From Armatimonadota bacterium (GTDB taxonomy: Bacteria > Armatimonadota > Hebobacteria > CAIYQO01), in the NCBI GenBank assembly GCA_029553475.1, contig JAKPKV010000078.1, positions 1-64,000 on the forward strand: 64,000 bases of DNA, read 5' to 3'. Shown piece by piece: positions 17,667 through 26,549 of the stretch (its first letter is position 1; every line of letters starts with the position of its first letter). Position numbers and translations under genes: made by a program. The notes beneath the pieces were generated by a model. It searched no databases. It saw nothing but the letters and a program-made list of their open reading frames with translations, and was not told the DNA's origin.

Positions 17667-20600
17667 TCATTGCCCAAGCAGCCACTTCCCCAGCGCGGTC
17701 ATCAGTGTCGGCCATTCGGCCCATTCCCAGAACGCGGTGGCGCCGGCGGGCGCCTCGCCCAGCGGCGCGGCGGTGATGACCGCCACCCGGCCCTTGCCGT
17801 ATGTCCCGGTGACGAGCACGGGCTGGCCGCCGGCGGTGACGTGGACGGTCGCCTCGGGTTTCGGGGTGACGAGGTGCTGCCAAAGCGCGACCGGGCGCTG
17901 TGTTGAGCCAATCCCCTTCGCCAGCGGGCCGGACGGCTCCAGCGCCGCCGGCGCCTTCTCGCCGACGAAGCGCAGATCGCGATAACTGTTCAGCGCCACC
18001 GGCAGCACCTCGCGCAGCAGCGCGGAATCCTGCCATTCACCGTTCCCGAAACCGTAAGGCCCGCCGAGGAGCAGCAGGCTGCCGCCGTCGCGCACGTAGC
18101 CGCGCAGCCAGTCGCGCTGACTGACGGTGAGCGTCGCCATCGGCACGTTTCCCAGCACCACGCAGCCGTAGCGCATCAGCCGCCCCGGCGTGTCGGGGAA
18201 CGGCGCGGTCTGCCAGGAGGGCGTGCCCCAGGACATCACGTGGTCGGCGCGGGTCACGCGCACGCCCAGCGCCGTCGTGAAGACCGCTTCCAGGCCATAA
18301 TACTCGGCGTAGAGTCCGTTGCCCAGCCAGACCCGCGACCCGGTGAATGTCTCGGTGGGCGGCGGAATATCCATCTCCCCGTCCTCCGGGTCCGGGTCCG
18401 CGCGCGCCGGCGCGGGCGCCGTCACGATTTCCGGTTCCTCGGGCGCCGGCGGCTCGGCCGGCCATGGCGGCCTATTCGTCCAGGCCAGCTGCGCATCGTC
18501 CGCGAACAGCTCGATGGGCGTGAGGGTGAAGGTATCGAGCAGCAGGCCATCCCATCCGCCGAAGAAGCCGCCCCAGTAGCGCGGGTAGGTCATCACCACT
18601 TCGGCGGTCACCTCGCCCCACGTCCCCGGTTCGGGAAAGGCGGCGGCGGGGATGGCCCACTCGGCGCGGTACGGCTTCGCCCAGGGGGTCGCGTTATTAT
18701 TCGCGCTGGAGAGGAAACCGGCCACGCCGCCCGGCGCGGGCACGGGGGTGTTCACGCGCAACGCGAGGCGGTAACGGCCCGGCGCGGGCGGCGCGGGGGC
18801 GAAGCCGGTATCCACGCCGGCGAAACCCTTCGGCCCCAGCTTCAACGCCTTGCCGCCCATCGCTTCGGAGTCATCTACGATGCTCATGCCTTCGCGTTTC
18901 ACGCCGATCATGCGCAGCAGGAACGTCTTGGGCGCCGGTTTCACGACATCGGGGGCGGGCAGCGCCACGATGGGCGCGGTGATGTCCGGCAGCGGCGGCA
19001 CCGGCGGCAGCGCCAGCCGCTCCTCCGGCTCCGGCGCATCGGCCGGGCCGGTGCACTCGACGGCGACGATGCTCCACTGCCGTACCTCCGGCACGAGCAC
19101 CGACGTGCCGGCGAGCTCCAGCGGCTGCCGCTCAAGCCCGGTGGACTCCAGATAGGTATAGCGGCGATCCCGCATCTCCGAACGCTGGTGCATCTCCCCG
19201 CGGGCATCGGCGGTGATATGATATGCCGCCCGCGCCGTCCAGCCGTCGGGCAGCAGCCAGGTGAGCGTCACCTCGCGCACCGGCGGGGGCAAGGCGGCGA
19301 CCGGCGCGGCGGGCGGCGCGGGAGCCGCCGCTGCCTCATCCGGATCGGGGATCTCCCCCCCCACGTCCGCGCGCCCGCCAGCCGTGCCCGGCCGTTCCCC
19401 CATCCTCTCGGTGACCGGAGGGTTGAAGAGGTGGACATAATACACGCGCTTGCCGGGCGCGACGGCGCGATAGCGCACGTAGTCGCGCCACCACAGCTTG
19501 CCGCCGTCCATCACGCGCAGCGTCTCATCGGGCGGAGGACAGTGGCGGTTATCGCCATAGAGGAGATCGCTGTAGCGGCAGGCGAGGCGCATGTACGGCG
19601 CCTGCTCCTCCTGCACGCCGTAGGCGATGTGACAGCCGCCGGCCATCTCCAGCGCGATGAGGTAATTCCGGTCCACGGCATGCGCGCCGCTGTCGTCGGC
19701 GACATCGGTAATCACGTATTGTTCGCCGCCGTAGCGGGCGATCTGCGTGCCGGCACGGAGCGTGCGCTTCGCCCACTCCTCCCAGCGGGCACGGTTGGTG
19801 AAGGCACGATTCGACCAGTCTTCCTGCAGCGCCATGCCGCCGTCACGCACCGCCTCGGTATACTCCGCGGGTATCCCCCGCATGGGATCGGGGCGCTCCT
19901 CCTGGTTCCACTGCATGTTATGGCCGAAGATCGCCTCCGGCTTTGCCCCACGGATACGACCGCGCAGATACGCGTACATCGTCGGGTTCGTCCAGCCGTT
20001 GAACGGCGCCTTCCGACCGAGCAGGTCCACCATGGTCCGGCCGTAGCTCATCCAGTCATCATAGCGATACCCGTCAAAATCGAATGTCGCGATGCCGGCG
20101 GCCAGTTGGTCGCCATGCCATTGCAGCGCCCGCGGATTGCCGGCGATGAGGAAGGCGCACATGCTGGTCGGCTCAATATCCGCGCCCCGCGTCTCCAGCT
20201 CGGCATCGTCTTCCTGCCGCAGCACAGCCATGTCCCCCACGCGGTATGACGGTTTGGTACCGTACCAGTCCAACCAATCGGGATGCGCGCGGCCCAGCTC
20301 GAAGATGCGCCAGCCGAAGACGTTGCCATACACCGTATACGCCACTACCGACATGCCGTGTTCGTGGGCGATCCGCGTATACTCCTGATACTTCTGCACG
20401 GAGCCGAGCTTCCCCGTCTGCCCGGACCACCAGCGCTCTTTGCCGGGCGGCGGCGCCAACTGGCTCATGTCGCACGGCGCCCAGAACATCACCTCCAGCA
20501 GCGGGAAGTAGTGCCGGCGGTGCGCCATGATCGCCTCCGCGGCGCTTTCACAGCCATACCCCTCCCCCGTGCCCAGGCCGCCGTAATGCCCCACGTGCAG

Positions 20601-21419
20601 CGGGCGGTTCGTCGCGTAAAAATATTCCGTGGCGCGCCCGATCAGCGCCTCACCCTGGCGCACCTCGGCGATGACGGCGTGCCCGTATTCCGGCTGCGGC
20701 GGCAGCGCCACCGGGATCACCTGGGTGCCGGGATTGACGACGATCTCCCGGTCATGGGTGACCGCGCGGTCGGCCAGGCCGCTCTCGACGGCGACGGTGA
20801 GGCGGACGCGCCGCGCCTCCCCGGCGTCGTTGCGCAGCGTCACCTCGGCCACGCCGGCCTCATCCAACCGGTAGAGCAGCTTGTTCGGCCAGACGCGCAG
20901 CAGTTGCACGGCGGGTGGGTCCAGCAGCGAGCAAGTCAGCCGCTCGATGCGCAGGCCCGGCCACCTGCCGCTCAGCGAAAAGCCAGGGCGATCGAGCTCG
21001 TCCAGCAGCATGTCGCGGGTGATGGTGACGTAGCGGTCGCCGCGCGGGAACTCGCGCGCCTCCACCCGCGTTTCGGTGCGCCAGTCCGTGCCGGACCAGA
21101 CGGCGAGTGCGAGGTGGGCATCCGCGGGCGCCGGCGCGAGCGCCCGCGCGCGCAGGGTGACGCGCAGCAGTTTTCCGGCGTCCTCCGCGGCCAGGTCGCC
21201 GTAACGCTCCAGCCGCAGCGCGCCCTGGACTGCAAATGCCCGCCCGCCGTCCGCGACCGCATCTTCCACCAGCGCGCCCTGCTTCGCGCCCAGCGCGTCC
21301 CAGAGGCGGCCGGCGGTGACATCGAGGACGGGCTGCCGCTGGGCATGCGCACCCAGGCCGAGCACCAGCAACCCCAGGAGCATGATGACCGAGCGACGAG
21401 CATCGGGTCGGTACGACAT
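17667..21419 (-). CDS. Large secreted multi-domain protein: TIM-barrel glycosidase-like plus GATase-like C-terminus
   Basis: 1250 aa. Signal peptide near residues 9-26 (VIMLLGLLVLGLGAHA). A beta-rich N-terminus is followed by a barrel-like region with 'YFPLLEVMFWAPCDMSQL', 'HEHGMSVVAYTVYGNVFGW', and 'TFDFDGYRYDDWMSYGRT', an arrangement reminiscent of GH66 or related barrels; the Asp residues of DFDGYRYDD are candidate catalytic groups. A Pro/Ala-rich linker and beta modules follow. The last 220 residues form a class I glutamine-amidotransferase-like fold ('RYGCVVLGNVPMATLTVSQRDWLRGYVRDGGSLLLLGGPYGFGNGEW'), as in beta-galactosidase trimerisation or ThuA-like domains, without a nucleophile Cys I can see. 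It is the first gene of the minus-strand block, divergent from 21541. Confidence 0.65.
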   Translation of the reverse strand: MSYRPDARRSVIMLLGLLVLGLGAHAQRQPVLDVTAGRLWDALGAKQGALVEDAVADGGRAFAVQGALRLERYGDLAAEDAGKLLRVTLRARALAPAPADAHLALAVWSGTDWRTETRVEAREFPRGDRYVTITRDMLLDELDRPGFSLSGRWPGLRIERLTCSLLDPPAVQLLRVWPNKLLYRLDEAGVAEVTLRNDAGEARRVRLTVAVESGLADRAVTHDREIVVNPGTQVIPVALPPQPEYGHAVIAEVRQGEALIGRATEYFYATNRPLHVGHYGGLGTGEGYGCESAAEAIMAHRRHYFPLLEVMFWAPCDMSQLAPPPGKERWWSGQTGKLGSVQKYQEYTRIAHEHGMSVVAYTVYGNVFGWRIFELGRAHPDWLDWYGTKPSYRVGDMAVLRQEDDAELETRGADIEPTSMCAFLIAGNPRALQWHGDQLAAGIATFDFDGYRYDDWMSYGRTMVDLLGRKAPFNGWTNPTMYAYLRGRIRGAKPEAIFGHNMQWNQEERPDPMRGIPAEYTEAVRDGGMALQEDWSNRAFTNRARWEEWAKRTLRAGTQIARYGGEQYVITDVADDSGAHAVDRNYLIALEMAGGCHIAYGVQEEQAPYMRLACRYSDLLYGDNRHCPPPDETLRVMDGGKLWWRDYVRYRAVAPGKRVYYVHLFNPPVTERMGERPGTAGGRADVGGEIPDPDEAAAAPAPPAAPVAALPPPVREVTLTWLLPDGWTARAAYHITADARGEMHQRSEMRDRRYTYLESTGLERQPLELAGTSVLVPEVRQWSIVAVECTGPADAPEPEERLALPPVPPLPDITAPIVALPAPDVVKPAPKTFLLRMIGVKREGMSIVDDSEAMGGKALKLGPKGFAGVDTGFAPAPPAPGRYRLALRVNTPVPAPGGVAGFLSSANNNATPWAKPYRAEWAIPAAAFPEPGTWGEVTAEVVMTYPRYWGGFFGGWDGLLLDTFTLTPIELFADDAQLAWTNRPPWPAEPPAPEEPEIVTAPAPARADPDPEDGEMDIPPPTETFTGSRVWLGNGLYAEYYGLEAVFTTALGVRVTRADHVMSWGTPSWQTAPFPDTPGRLMRYGCVVLGNVPMATLTVSQRDWLRGYVRDGGSLLLLGGPYGFGNGEWQDSALLREVLPVALNSYRDLRFVGEKAPAALEPSGPLAKGIGSTQRPVALWQHLVTPKPEATVHVTAGGQPVLVTGTYGKGRVAVITAAPLGEAPAGATAFWEWAEWPTLMTALGKWLLGQ

Positions 21420-21488
21420 GCCTTCACTAATACGCTGTGCGCCGGTATTTCCCTCCCACTGGCGCTAGGCGGCAGCAGGAGAACGCGA

Positions 21489-21494
21489 TATACT
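21489..21494 (+). promoter_or_regulatory. Possible -10 element of the secreted protein gene
   Basis: TATACT lies 47 bases before the ATG at 21541 in the divergent intergenic region. No convincing -35 is visible at the usual spacing, so this is a weak suggestion. Confidence 0.25.
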
Positions 21495-21540
21495 AGAGAG
21501 CAGGCCTGTGACACAACCGTCGCGAATTCTGGAGGTTTCC

Positions 21541-22635
21541 ATGCGTATCCTCACCCTCTCACTCCTGTGCCTCTGCGCGCTGGCGTACGCGGTGGAGAAC
21601 CAGGCGTACCTGGGCATCTTCGCCGAAACGAAGCTGTTGAAGATGGCGGGCATGCCGGCCATCGAGCTGCCCCCGGGCGTGGATCCGGCGATGCTGGGCG
21701 GCGCGCCGATGCCGGGCATGCCGGAGCGCCTGCTCTCCGTGCGCCTCTGGTCGCCCACCATTGCGCCCAAGAACGCCACCGCCTCCATCGTCCCGCCGGC
21801 GGGGTTGAAAGTCGGCAACCGCATGGACCTGGAGCTCTATCGGCCCAAACCCGGGCAGACCGGACCGGAGAAGGGCCAGTTCGACCCGGATGCGATGAAA
21901 GACTTCACCATCCTCATCTACTGGGGGTCCGCGGAGACGGTGAAACAGGGCCAGCCGAAAGTCATCAAATGGACCGGCCTCACCGATGAGCAGAAAGCGG
22001 CGATGCGCGAGCAGGCCAACGCGGCGCAGAACGCGGCGTCCTACTTCTACAAGCCGAACTGGACCACCGGCTACTGGCCGACAAAGCGGCAGCCGGGCCG
22101 CATCGCCAAGGACGCCTCGCTGGTGGGCACCTACGCGCTGACCACGAATTATACCGGCACGATCAGTATTGACGCGCCGCGGAACGTGGATTTCCTCGCC
22201 CCCATCGAGCTGGCCAGCCCGAAGATGGACAAGCAGGTGGCAATGGAGCCGGCCATCCCGCTGCAGTGGACCGCCATTCCGAACGCGCTGGGCATCGCCG
22301 CGGTGGCCTACGGCATGCAGGGCAAGAACACCATGGTTATCTGGAGCGCGTCGGAAGTCTACACCGAAGCGATGATGTCCGCCGATTGGGGCTACATGCA
22401 GATGGCCGACGTGCGCCGCCTCGTGGAGCAGACGGTGATGCTGGAAGGCGACGCGACGAAGGCGACTATCCCCGCCGGCATCTTCAAAGACGCGGACATG
22501 GTGATGCTGATGATGACCGGCTACGGGCCGGGCAGCGCGCTGGCGGAAGGCCAGCCCCTGCCGCGCATCCAGACGAAAACCTCGCTGATGGCGATGCTCG
22601 GCGGGAAAGAGATGGCGGGGATGTTCGACGAATAA
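21541..22635 (+). CDS. Secreted protein of unknown function
   Basis: 364 aa. A clear signal peptide at residues 1-17 (MRILTLSLLCLCALAYA) precedes a mature protein rich in Met, Pro and Ala ('MAGMPAIELPPGVDPAMLGGAPMPGMPERLL'). The rest has the look of a two-domain beta protein ('ERLLSVRLWSPTIAPKNATASIVPPAGLKVGNRMDLELYRP', 'AMEPAIPLQWTAIPNALGIAAVAYGMQGKNTMVIWSAS'). I do not recognise the family. GGAGG sits seven bases before the start. It is transcribed divergently from the large secreted protein at 17667-21419 and lies before the inverted-repeat element at 22676. Confidence 0.8.
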   Translation: MRILTLSLLCLCALAYAVENQAYLGIFAETKLLKMAGMPAIELPPGVDPAMLGGAPMPGMPERLLSVRLWSPTIAPKNATASIVPPAGLKVGNRMDLELYRPKPGQTGPEKGQFDPDAMKDFTILIYWGSAETVKQGQPKVIKWTGLTDEQKAAMREQANAAQNAASYFYKPNWTTGYWPTKRQPGRIAKDASLVGTYALTTNYTGTISIDAPRNVDFLAPIELASPKMDKQVAMEPAIPLQWTAIPNALGIAAVAYGMQGKNTMVIWSASEVYTEAMMSADWGYMQMADVRRLVEQTVMLEGDATKATIPAGIFKDADMVMLMMTGYGPGSALAEGQPLPRIQTKTSLMAMLGGKEMAGMFDE

Positions 22636-22675
22636 CCCGCGCCGCGGCGCGCCTGCCGGCCCACCATAACCAGCT

Positions 22676-22801
22676 GTAGGGAACGCCCTCCGTGGCGTTC
22701 CTGGTCGCCACAGGGTTGAGCCGCTGCGGGCGAGAGCCAGTTGTTGACCGAGGGCGGCTCGACACAAGGCGCACCGGAACGCCAGGGACGACGTTCCCTA
22801 C
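22676..22801. repeat. Inverted-repeat element (family A), about 126 bp
   Basis: Arms 22676-22703 (starts GTAGGGAACGCCCTCC) and 22774-22801 match as inverted repeats at 24 of 28 positions. The interior has a nested GAGCCGC/GCGGCTC stem. The flank to the right contains CGTGACAACCCGCTACA (about 22824-22840), the same end sequence as the 25294-25515 element. It occupies most of the gap between two plus-strand genes. Confidence 0.7.
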
Positions 22802-22856
22802 GATAGACGAGGCAAAGTCTATCGTGACAACCCGCTACAACCAGGAACGAGAAACC

Positions 22857-23891
22857 ATGTTTCTGCTCTTCGGCATGGGGCCAACCCGCCGCAAGCTGCT
22901 CTTTCAATACCCGGACACCCTGCGCGACGCCCTGACCGGCGAAGCTGTTTGTCACTGGCGCACACGGGCAACGCGGCTCGACGCCGCTGCCTGCACGGTG
23001 ACCATGGAAACGCCGAACGGCGACGTCAGACTCTCTGAGGACACGCACGGGGTGTGGCTCGAAGCGTCCGGCGATCGCCGGGCGCTCACCACGGGCGCCC
23101 CCGTCGCGCTGCCGACGTTCGCGGAATCGCCCCACGCCGCCGTGCTGCGCATCCTGCACGCGGAAGTGCTGGTCAATCTCATGCCGTTTGGACCGGTGCC
23201 CAATCTCTGGGCCTATCCGCGCCCCTGGTATCGCGATGCCGCGATGGTGCTGATGTGCCTGCGGCACACCGGCAATCTGCACCTGGTCGAGCCCTGGGTG
23301 CACGGACTCCGGTCGCCTTACGACTTCAATAATGGCGGGATCCCCGAAGCCGATAATCTGGGCCAGGTGCTCTACATGCTGGCGCTGGTTGACGCACGCC
23401 ATCACCCGCTGGTCGAAAAAATCTTCCAGGAAATCCCGCGATTTCTCGACGGAAAACATCTGCGCGGACTCAGTGACTACGCGGAGCATCCGGTGTATCA
23501 GACAAAGTGGCTGAAGTATGGTCTGCAACACCTGGGGCTGGACGATCCGTACCGGATTCCGGCGGAATACGACAGCTACAGCGCCCTTTTTTGGATGGAC
23601 TATCGCGACCAGCACGTCCCCGGCCCCGGATTCAGCGCGCGGGATATCGCCCTGTACCCGTACCTGGGCTGGGCCGAAGCCCATTTTCACCGCACGCCCC
23701 CGCCGCTGCCCATCACGGCCGCGCCCCTCCCCCTCACCTGGGAGACGCAGGCCAGCGACGCCGAATACTGGCGCCTAGACCAACTTTTCCCCGCGACGGA
23801 GCGGCATCGTTCCTGTCGCCCGCACACCTGGCACGCCGCCGAGATGTTGCTGTATCTGCGTGACGCGGATGCGTTCGTCGCCCCGCCGTGA
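22857..23891 (+). CDS. Putative six-hairpin glycosidase-like protein
   Basis: 344 aa. A stretch of beta-strands at residues 1-85 precedes a helical region with 'PRPWYRDAAMVLMCLRHTGNLHLVEPWVHGL', 'FNNGGIPEADNLGQVLYMLALV' and 'IPRFLDGKHLRGLSDYAEHPVYQTKWLKYGLQHLGL'. The WYRDAAM helix followed by repeating helical hairpins is the pattern of (alpha/alpha)6 glycosidases such as GH63- or GH78-like enzymes. The start at 22857 was chosen because it follows AGGAACGAG and because the longer frame runs through the inverted-repeat element. It converges with the frameshifted propeller gene at 23911. No signal peptide. Confidence 0.6.
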   Translation: MFLLFGMGPTRRKLLFQYPDTLRDALTGEAVCHWRTRATRLDAAACTVTMETPNGDVRLSEDTHGVWLEASGDRRALTTGAPVALPTFAESPHAAVLRILHAEVLVNLMPFGPVPNLWAYPRPWYRDAAMVLMCLRHTGNLHLVEPWVHGLRSPYDFNNGGIPEADNLGQVLYMLALVDARHHPLVEKIFQEIPRFLDGKHLRGLSDYAEHPVYQTKWLKYGLQHLGLDDPYRIPAEYDSYSALFWMDYRDQHVPGPGFSARDIALYPYLGWAEAHFHRTPPPLPITAAPLPLTWETQASDAEYWRLDQLFPATERHRSCRPHTWHAAEMLLYLRDADAFVAPP

Positions 23892-23910
23892 GGATTATCG
23901 CGGAAGGGGA

Positions 23911-24940
23911 TCAATTCGCAGAGCAGATTTCACTGATTTTCAGATACATCTGCTCCTGACCGTACACGCCACTGTTGTAAAACAGCGCGAGCTGGCCCGT
24001 CGCGAGCGCCAGCAGGTGATGGCGCCAAAAATTATCGCCTTCACCATCCCGGATGGCGTCCGGAGGCATCGCCTGAATCCATTCCATCGGTTCAGGGCAC
24101 CAGTGCCAGTTTTGCACCGGCCACGCCTCGTCACAATAGGCGAATCCCCCCAGGCTCGGGGGAGGTTCTTCTCGTGAGGCCAGGGTATCCGTGGGATCGG
24201 GAGCGGTCGGGGAAGCATTGAGCACGGCAATCCAGCGATGAGACGTTCCGGGGAACAACTGCAACCCCCCGACCCAACCGGACGCCCAGTGTCCGGATTG
24301 CTGGCATGGAGGAAGGATGATGCCCTGCTTCGTCGCCATTGTCTCCCCGGCCCGGTGCACGGCTACCGCCTGTGCGGATGATTCGGCGCCGTTGCGCCGC
24401 ATCGGGGTATCCCATATAAAAATACAGAAAACTCTCCCTCTCCGGGAAGAAATACCCCGACACTGCATCAATATGCTTGGCATCGAAGGCGCCGGCTTCA
24501 CCCCGCGGGATGCAGGCTGCGGACTCCAGCGTCCACGGGCCGGCCAGCGTAGAGGCTGTGGCACGCTGGACGACCTTATGCCCGCCGGGAGTACTGACGG
24601 TCAGCAGATAATACTCCCCCTCGACGCACGCTGCCCGGTTCGGGTGATAGGGATCCATCACCACAAAGGGTTTATGGGTTGCCCCACCCAGCAGCGCGTC
24701 CGGATTGGTGAAGACCAGCGCCTCCGGCTCGCTCCACTGTCCCGGCCCGACGGCCTCCGGCGTGAGACAGACGGATTGCCCATGCCCCGGCGGGTCAAAA
24801 AACAAGAACATCCGCCACCCAGTGATCGCCTCATCCCAGACAATACAGGGGTCCCCTACCACATGACAGCCCGGTCCGTGGGCATTCCGCGTCAGCACGG
24901 CGCCCAGACGGGACAAGGTATGGGGAATAGCATACGTCAT
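23911..24940 (-). pseudogene. Frameshifted five-bladed-propeller glycosidase-like gene (GH43/GH130 type)
   Basis: The first 180 codons from the ATG at 24940 (GGAGG ribosome binding site) read 'MTYAIPHTLSRLGAVLTRNAHGPGCHVVGDPCIVWDEAITGWRMFLFFDPP...' to 'FLYFYMGYPDAAQ'. Coding character then jumps frame near 24395-24410 to '...NGAESSAQAVAVHRAGETMATKQGIIL' and continues to 'QMYLKISEICSAN' at the stop at 23911. The propeller-type repeats (ending in strings like 'GYFFPERESFLYFYMGY') resemble GH43/GH130/GH32 glycosidases. It overlaps the upstream broken gene by ATGA. Either a recent pseudogene or an assembly error; resequencing would decide. Confidence 0.65.
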
Positions 24941-25267
24941 AAATCCTCCGCTCCATACGGCTTTTGCGCGCGAAGACGGTTGTCATCCGCTCCCAATGCA
25001 GGATACTCCACACCGGCATCCCAGAACAAGCGGTTCAGAAGAACGAACACACCGTGACCATGATCGCCGGGAACGCTGAGGTGGACTGCACAAAATTCCT
25101 GTGCAGTTGCTTGGTACCGGTGGACGATGCCGGCAGCATGCCGAACGTCTCCTGCAGCCACTTGCGCGCGATGCGCCGCTGGCGCGTGCCGATCTGGAAT
25201 ATTTCCTGCCAAGCTTTGCCTGCTGAAGCCGGTCTGGCGAAAACAGAGAGTCATAGCGCCTCCTCAT
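24937..25267 (-). pseudogene. Degraded gene of unknown function, three frame segments
   Basis: Protein-like sequence moves through three frames: 'MRRRYDSLFSPDRLQQA' from the ATG at 25267, then 'AWQEIFQIGTRQRRIARKWLQETFGMLPASSTGTKQLHRNF', then 'VHLSVPGDHGHGVFVLLNRLFWDAGVEYPALGADDNRLRAQKPYGAEDL' to the stop at 24937. The last frame overlaps the next start as ATGA and a short intact frame starting at 25254 (GAGGAGG ribosome binding site) shares it. The stitched protein, about 108 aa, is unfamiliar. This reading is by eye; the alternative is a genuine 105-aa protein in the single frame 24937-25254. The gene starts 27 bases from the end of the MITE-like element at 25294. Confidence 0.45.
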
Positions 25268-25293
25268 ACCATCGCCAATGCTAGTATACATAC

Positions 25294-25515
25294 TGTAGTG
25301 GGCCGTCACGCTGTACCTTGTGCCTTCAAACACGCCACCGGTAGTCCGCGCCCTCCGCGGCGCGTGGTGACGCATTGCTCCACCGCTTGCCAGCCGAAGC
25401 TTTAGCGAAGGCTGGTGCCCGATGCTGGTGTTGTCGGACACGGGTGCGCATGTCGGTCACACGCGCCGCGGAGGGCGCGGACTACAGAGCACGGTACAAC
25501 GTGACAACCCGCTAC
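25294..25515. mobile_element. MITE-like element (family B, copy 1) with 24-bp terminal inverted repeats and 8-bp target duplication
   Basis: Ends 25294-25317 (TGTAGTGGGCCGTCACGC...) and 25493-25516 match as inverted repeats at 20 of 24. A second inner pair, starting GTAGTCCGCGCCCTCCGCGG at 25341 and mirrored at 25456-25485, gives about 29 more bases. The element is flanked on both sides by ATACATAC (25286-25293 and 25516-25523), an apparent target-site duplication. The interior holds CCAGCC...GGCTGG and GTGCCCGA...TCGGACAC hairpins. No open frame inside, so it must rely on a transposase in trans. A partial second copy is at 44103-44263. Confidence 0.8.
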
Positions 25516-25696
25516 ATACATACGTCTAGATTGCCTGCCCCCTCATCTGTCTAGATTTTTTTGCAGTATTATGTTATACAGTTGCATGAGAGCGCTTGCT
25601 TGTATGGTAAAATGGGGGTGATATAGAGAAAGGGGCGATTCAAACTCCGTATAGTGTCTGCCGTGTGAAGAACAACGTATTAAGGAGATTGTTATA
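25516..25696. other. AT-rich intergenic leader upstream of the HsdR-N gene
   Basis: About 180 bases with conspicuously low G+C compared with the rest of the window (25540-25620 and 25660-25696). TTGCAT at 25582 and TAAAAT at 25608 look promoter-like but are 20 bases apart. The composition suggests DNA acquired from another source. Confidence 0.4.
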
Positions 25697-26437
25697 ATGG
25701 AGCCTGTCGAAGCGTCGAGCGCGCCCGCGCCGGAGAAGCCCAAAGCCGTGAAACGCAGTATGCCCGCCTGGGAAGAGGCGGCGCGTGATCGGTTGAAAGC
25801 CGCAGTCAAGAAATATCAAAAGCCGCTCGCTGACCTTGTAGAACGTGATGTGAATGAAGCCGATATTCGCCTGTTCATCACTGATTTTCTCTGTGACGCA
25901 CTGGGCTATGATAAGTACAGCGACCTTTCGACGGAATACCGCGTCAAAGGCGAGTATGCCGATTATGGCGTACGGATCGACAAGCAGCTTGTCGCATTCA
26001 TCGAGGTGAAGCGCCCATCAACCGTACTGGGAACCAAGCACCTGCGCCAGGTGGAGATGTACGCGGTCAATGAAGGCGTAGAGTGGATCATCTTAACAAA
26101 TGGGGCCGTGTGGCAGATATATCACGTTACGGGTGGCCTTCCTGTTGTCATTGATCTTGCCTTCGCGGTCAACTTGCTCGGCGAAGAATCCGTAGCCAAG
26201 AAAGCCGAATCCCTCTACTACCTGACGAAGGAGTCGTTGAAGCGCCGCCAGATTGACGAGTTGTGGAAGGCTAAGCGCGCTATGTCTCCCAAATCACTCG
26301 CGCAGATTGTGTGCTCTGCCGCGGTGACCGAGGCGATCCGTAAGGAGTTGAAGCGCCAGACGGGATATAGCACGGAAGCCGCAGACATTATCCGCGTGTT
26401 GAAAGAGGTGGTTATCAGACCTGGATGTTGCGAATGA
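25697..26437 (+). CDS. Solitary HsdR N-terminal-type nuclease domain protein
   Basis: 246 aa. A charged, Pro-rich N-terminus precedes a PD-(D/E)xK nuclease core of the type I restriction HsdR N-terminal family: Asp89 in EYADYGVRID, Glu103 and Lys105 in AFIEVKRPS, and Gln118 in RQVEMYAVNEGVEWIILTNGAVWQIYHV. The ATPase/helicase part of HsdR is absent, and no hsdM or hsdS is nearby. The helical C-terminus has Ser/Lys-rich text I do not recognise. AAGGAG precedes the start. Solo HsdR-N proteins are common and often of unknown role; defence, DNA repair or domestication are all possible. Its codon use is less GC-biased than its neighbours. Confidence 0.8.
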   Translation: MEPVEASSAPAPEKPKAVKRSMPAWEEAARDRLKAAVKKYQKPLADLVERDVNEADIRLFITDFLCDALGYDKYSDLSTEYRVKGEYADYGVRIDKQLVAFIEVKRPSTVLGTKHLRQVEMYAVNEGVEWIILTNGAVWQIYHVTGGLPVVIDLAFAVNLLGEESVAKKAESLYYLTKESLKRRQIDELWKAKRAMSPKSLAQIVCSAAVTEAIRKELKRQTGYSTEAADIIRVLKEVVIRPGCCE

Positions 26438-26549
26438 GGCAGCCATACGAGGTACAAGATAATCGTCATTAGCTGTGTACCAGATGGCAGAATAACGGGA
26501 TTCGGTAATGCTTGGATAACCTGGAGTAACCGATGACGGATCATGACCT

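Noticed and set aside
24983-25441. 152-codon minus-strand open frame through the MITE-like element
   Set aside because: Its N-terminal two thirds are encoded by the inverted-repeat element, and the rest lies in a frame where only the short stretch near 25200-25267 is protein-like.
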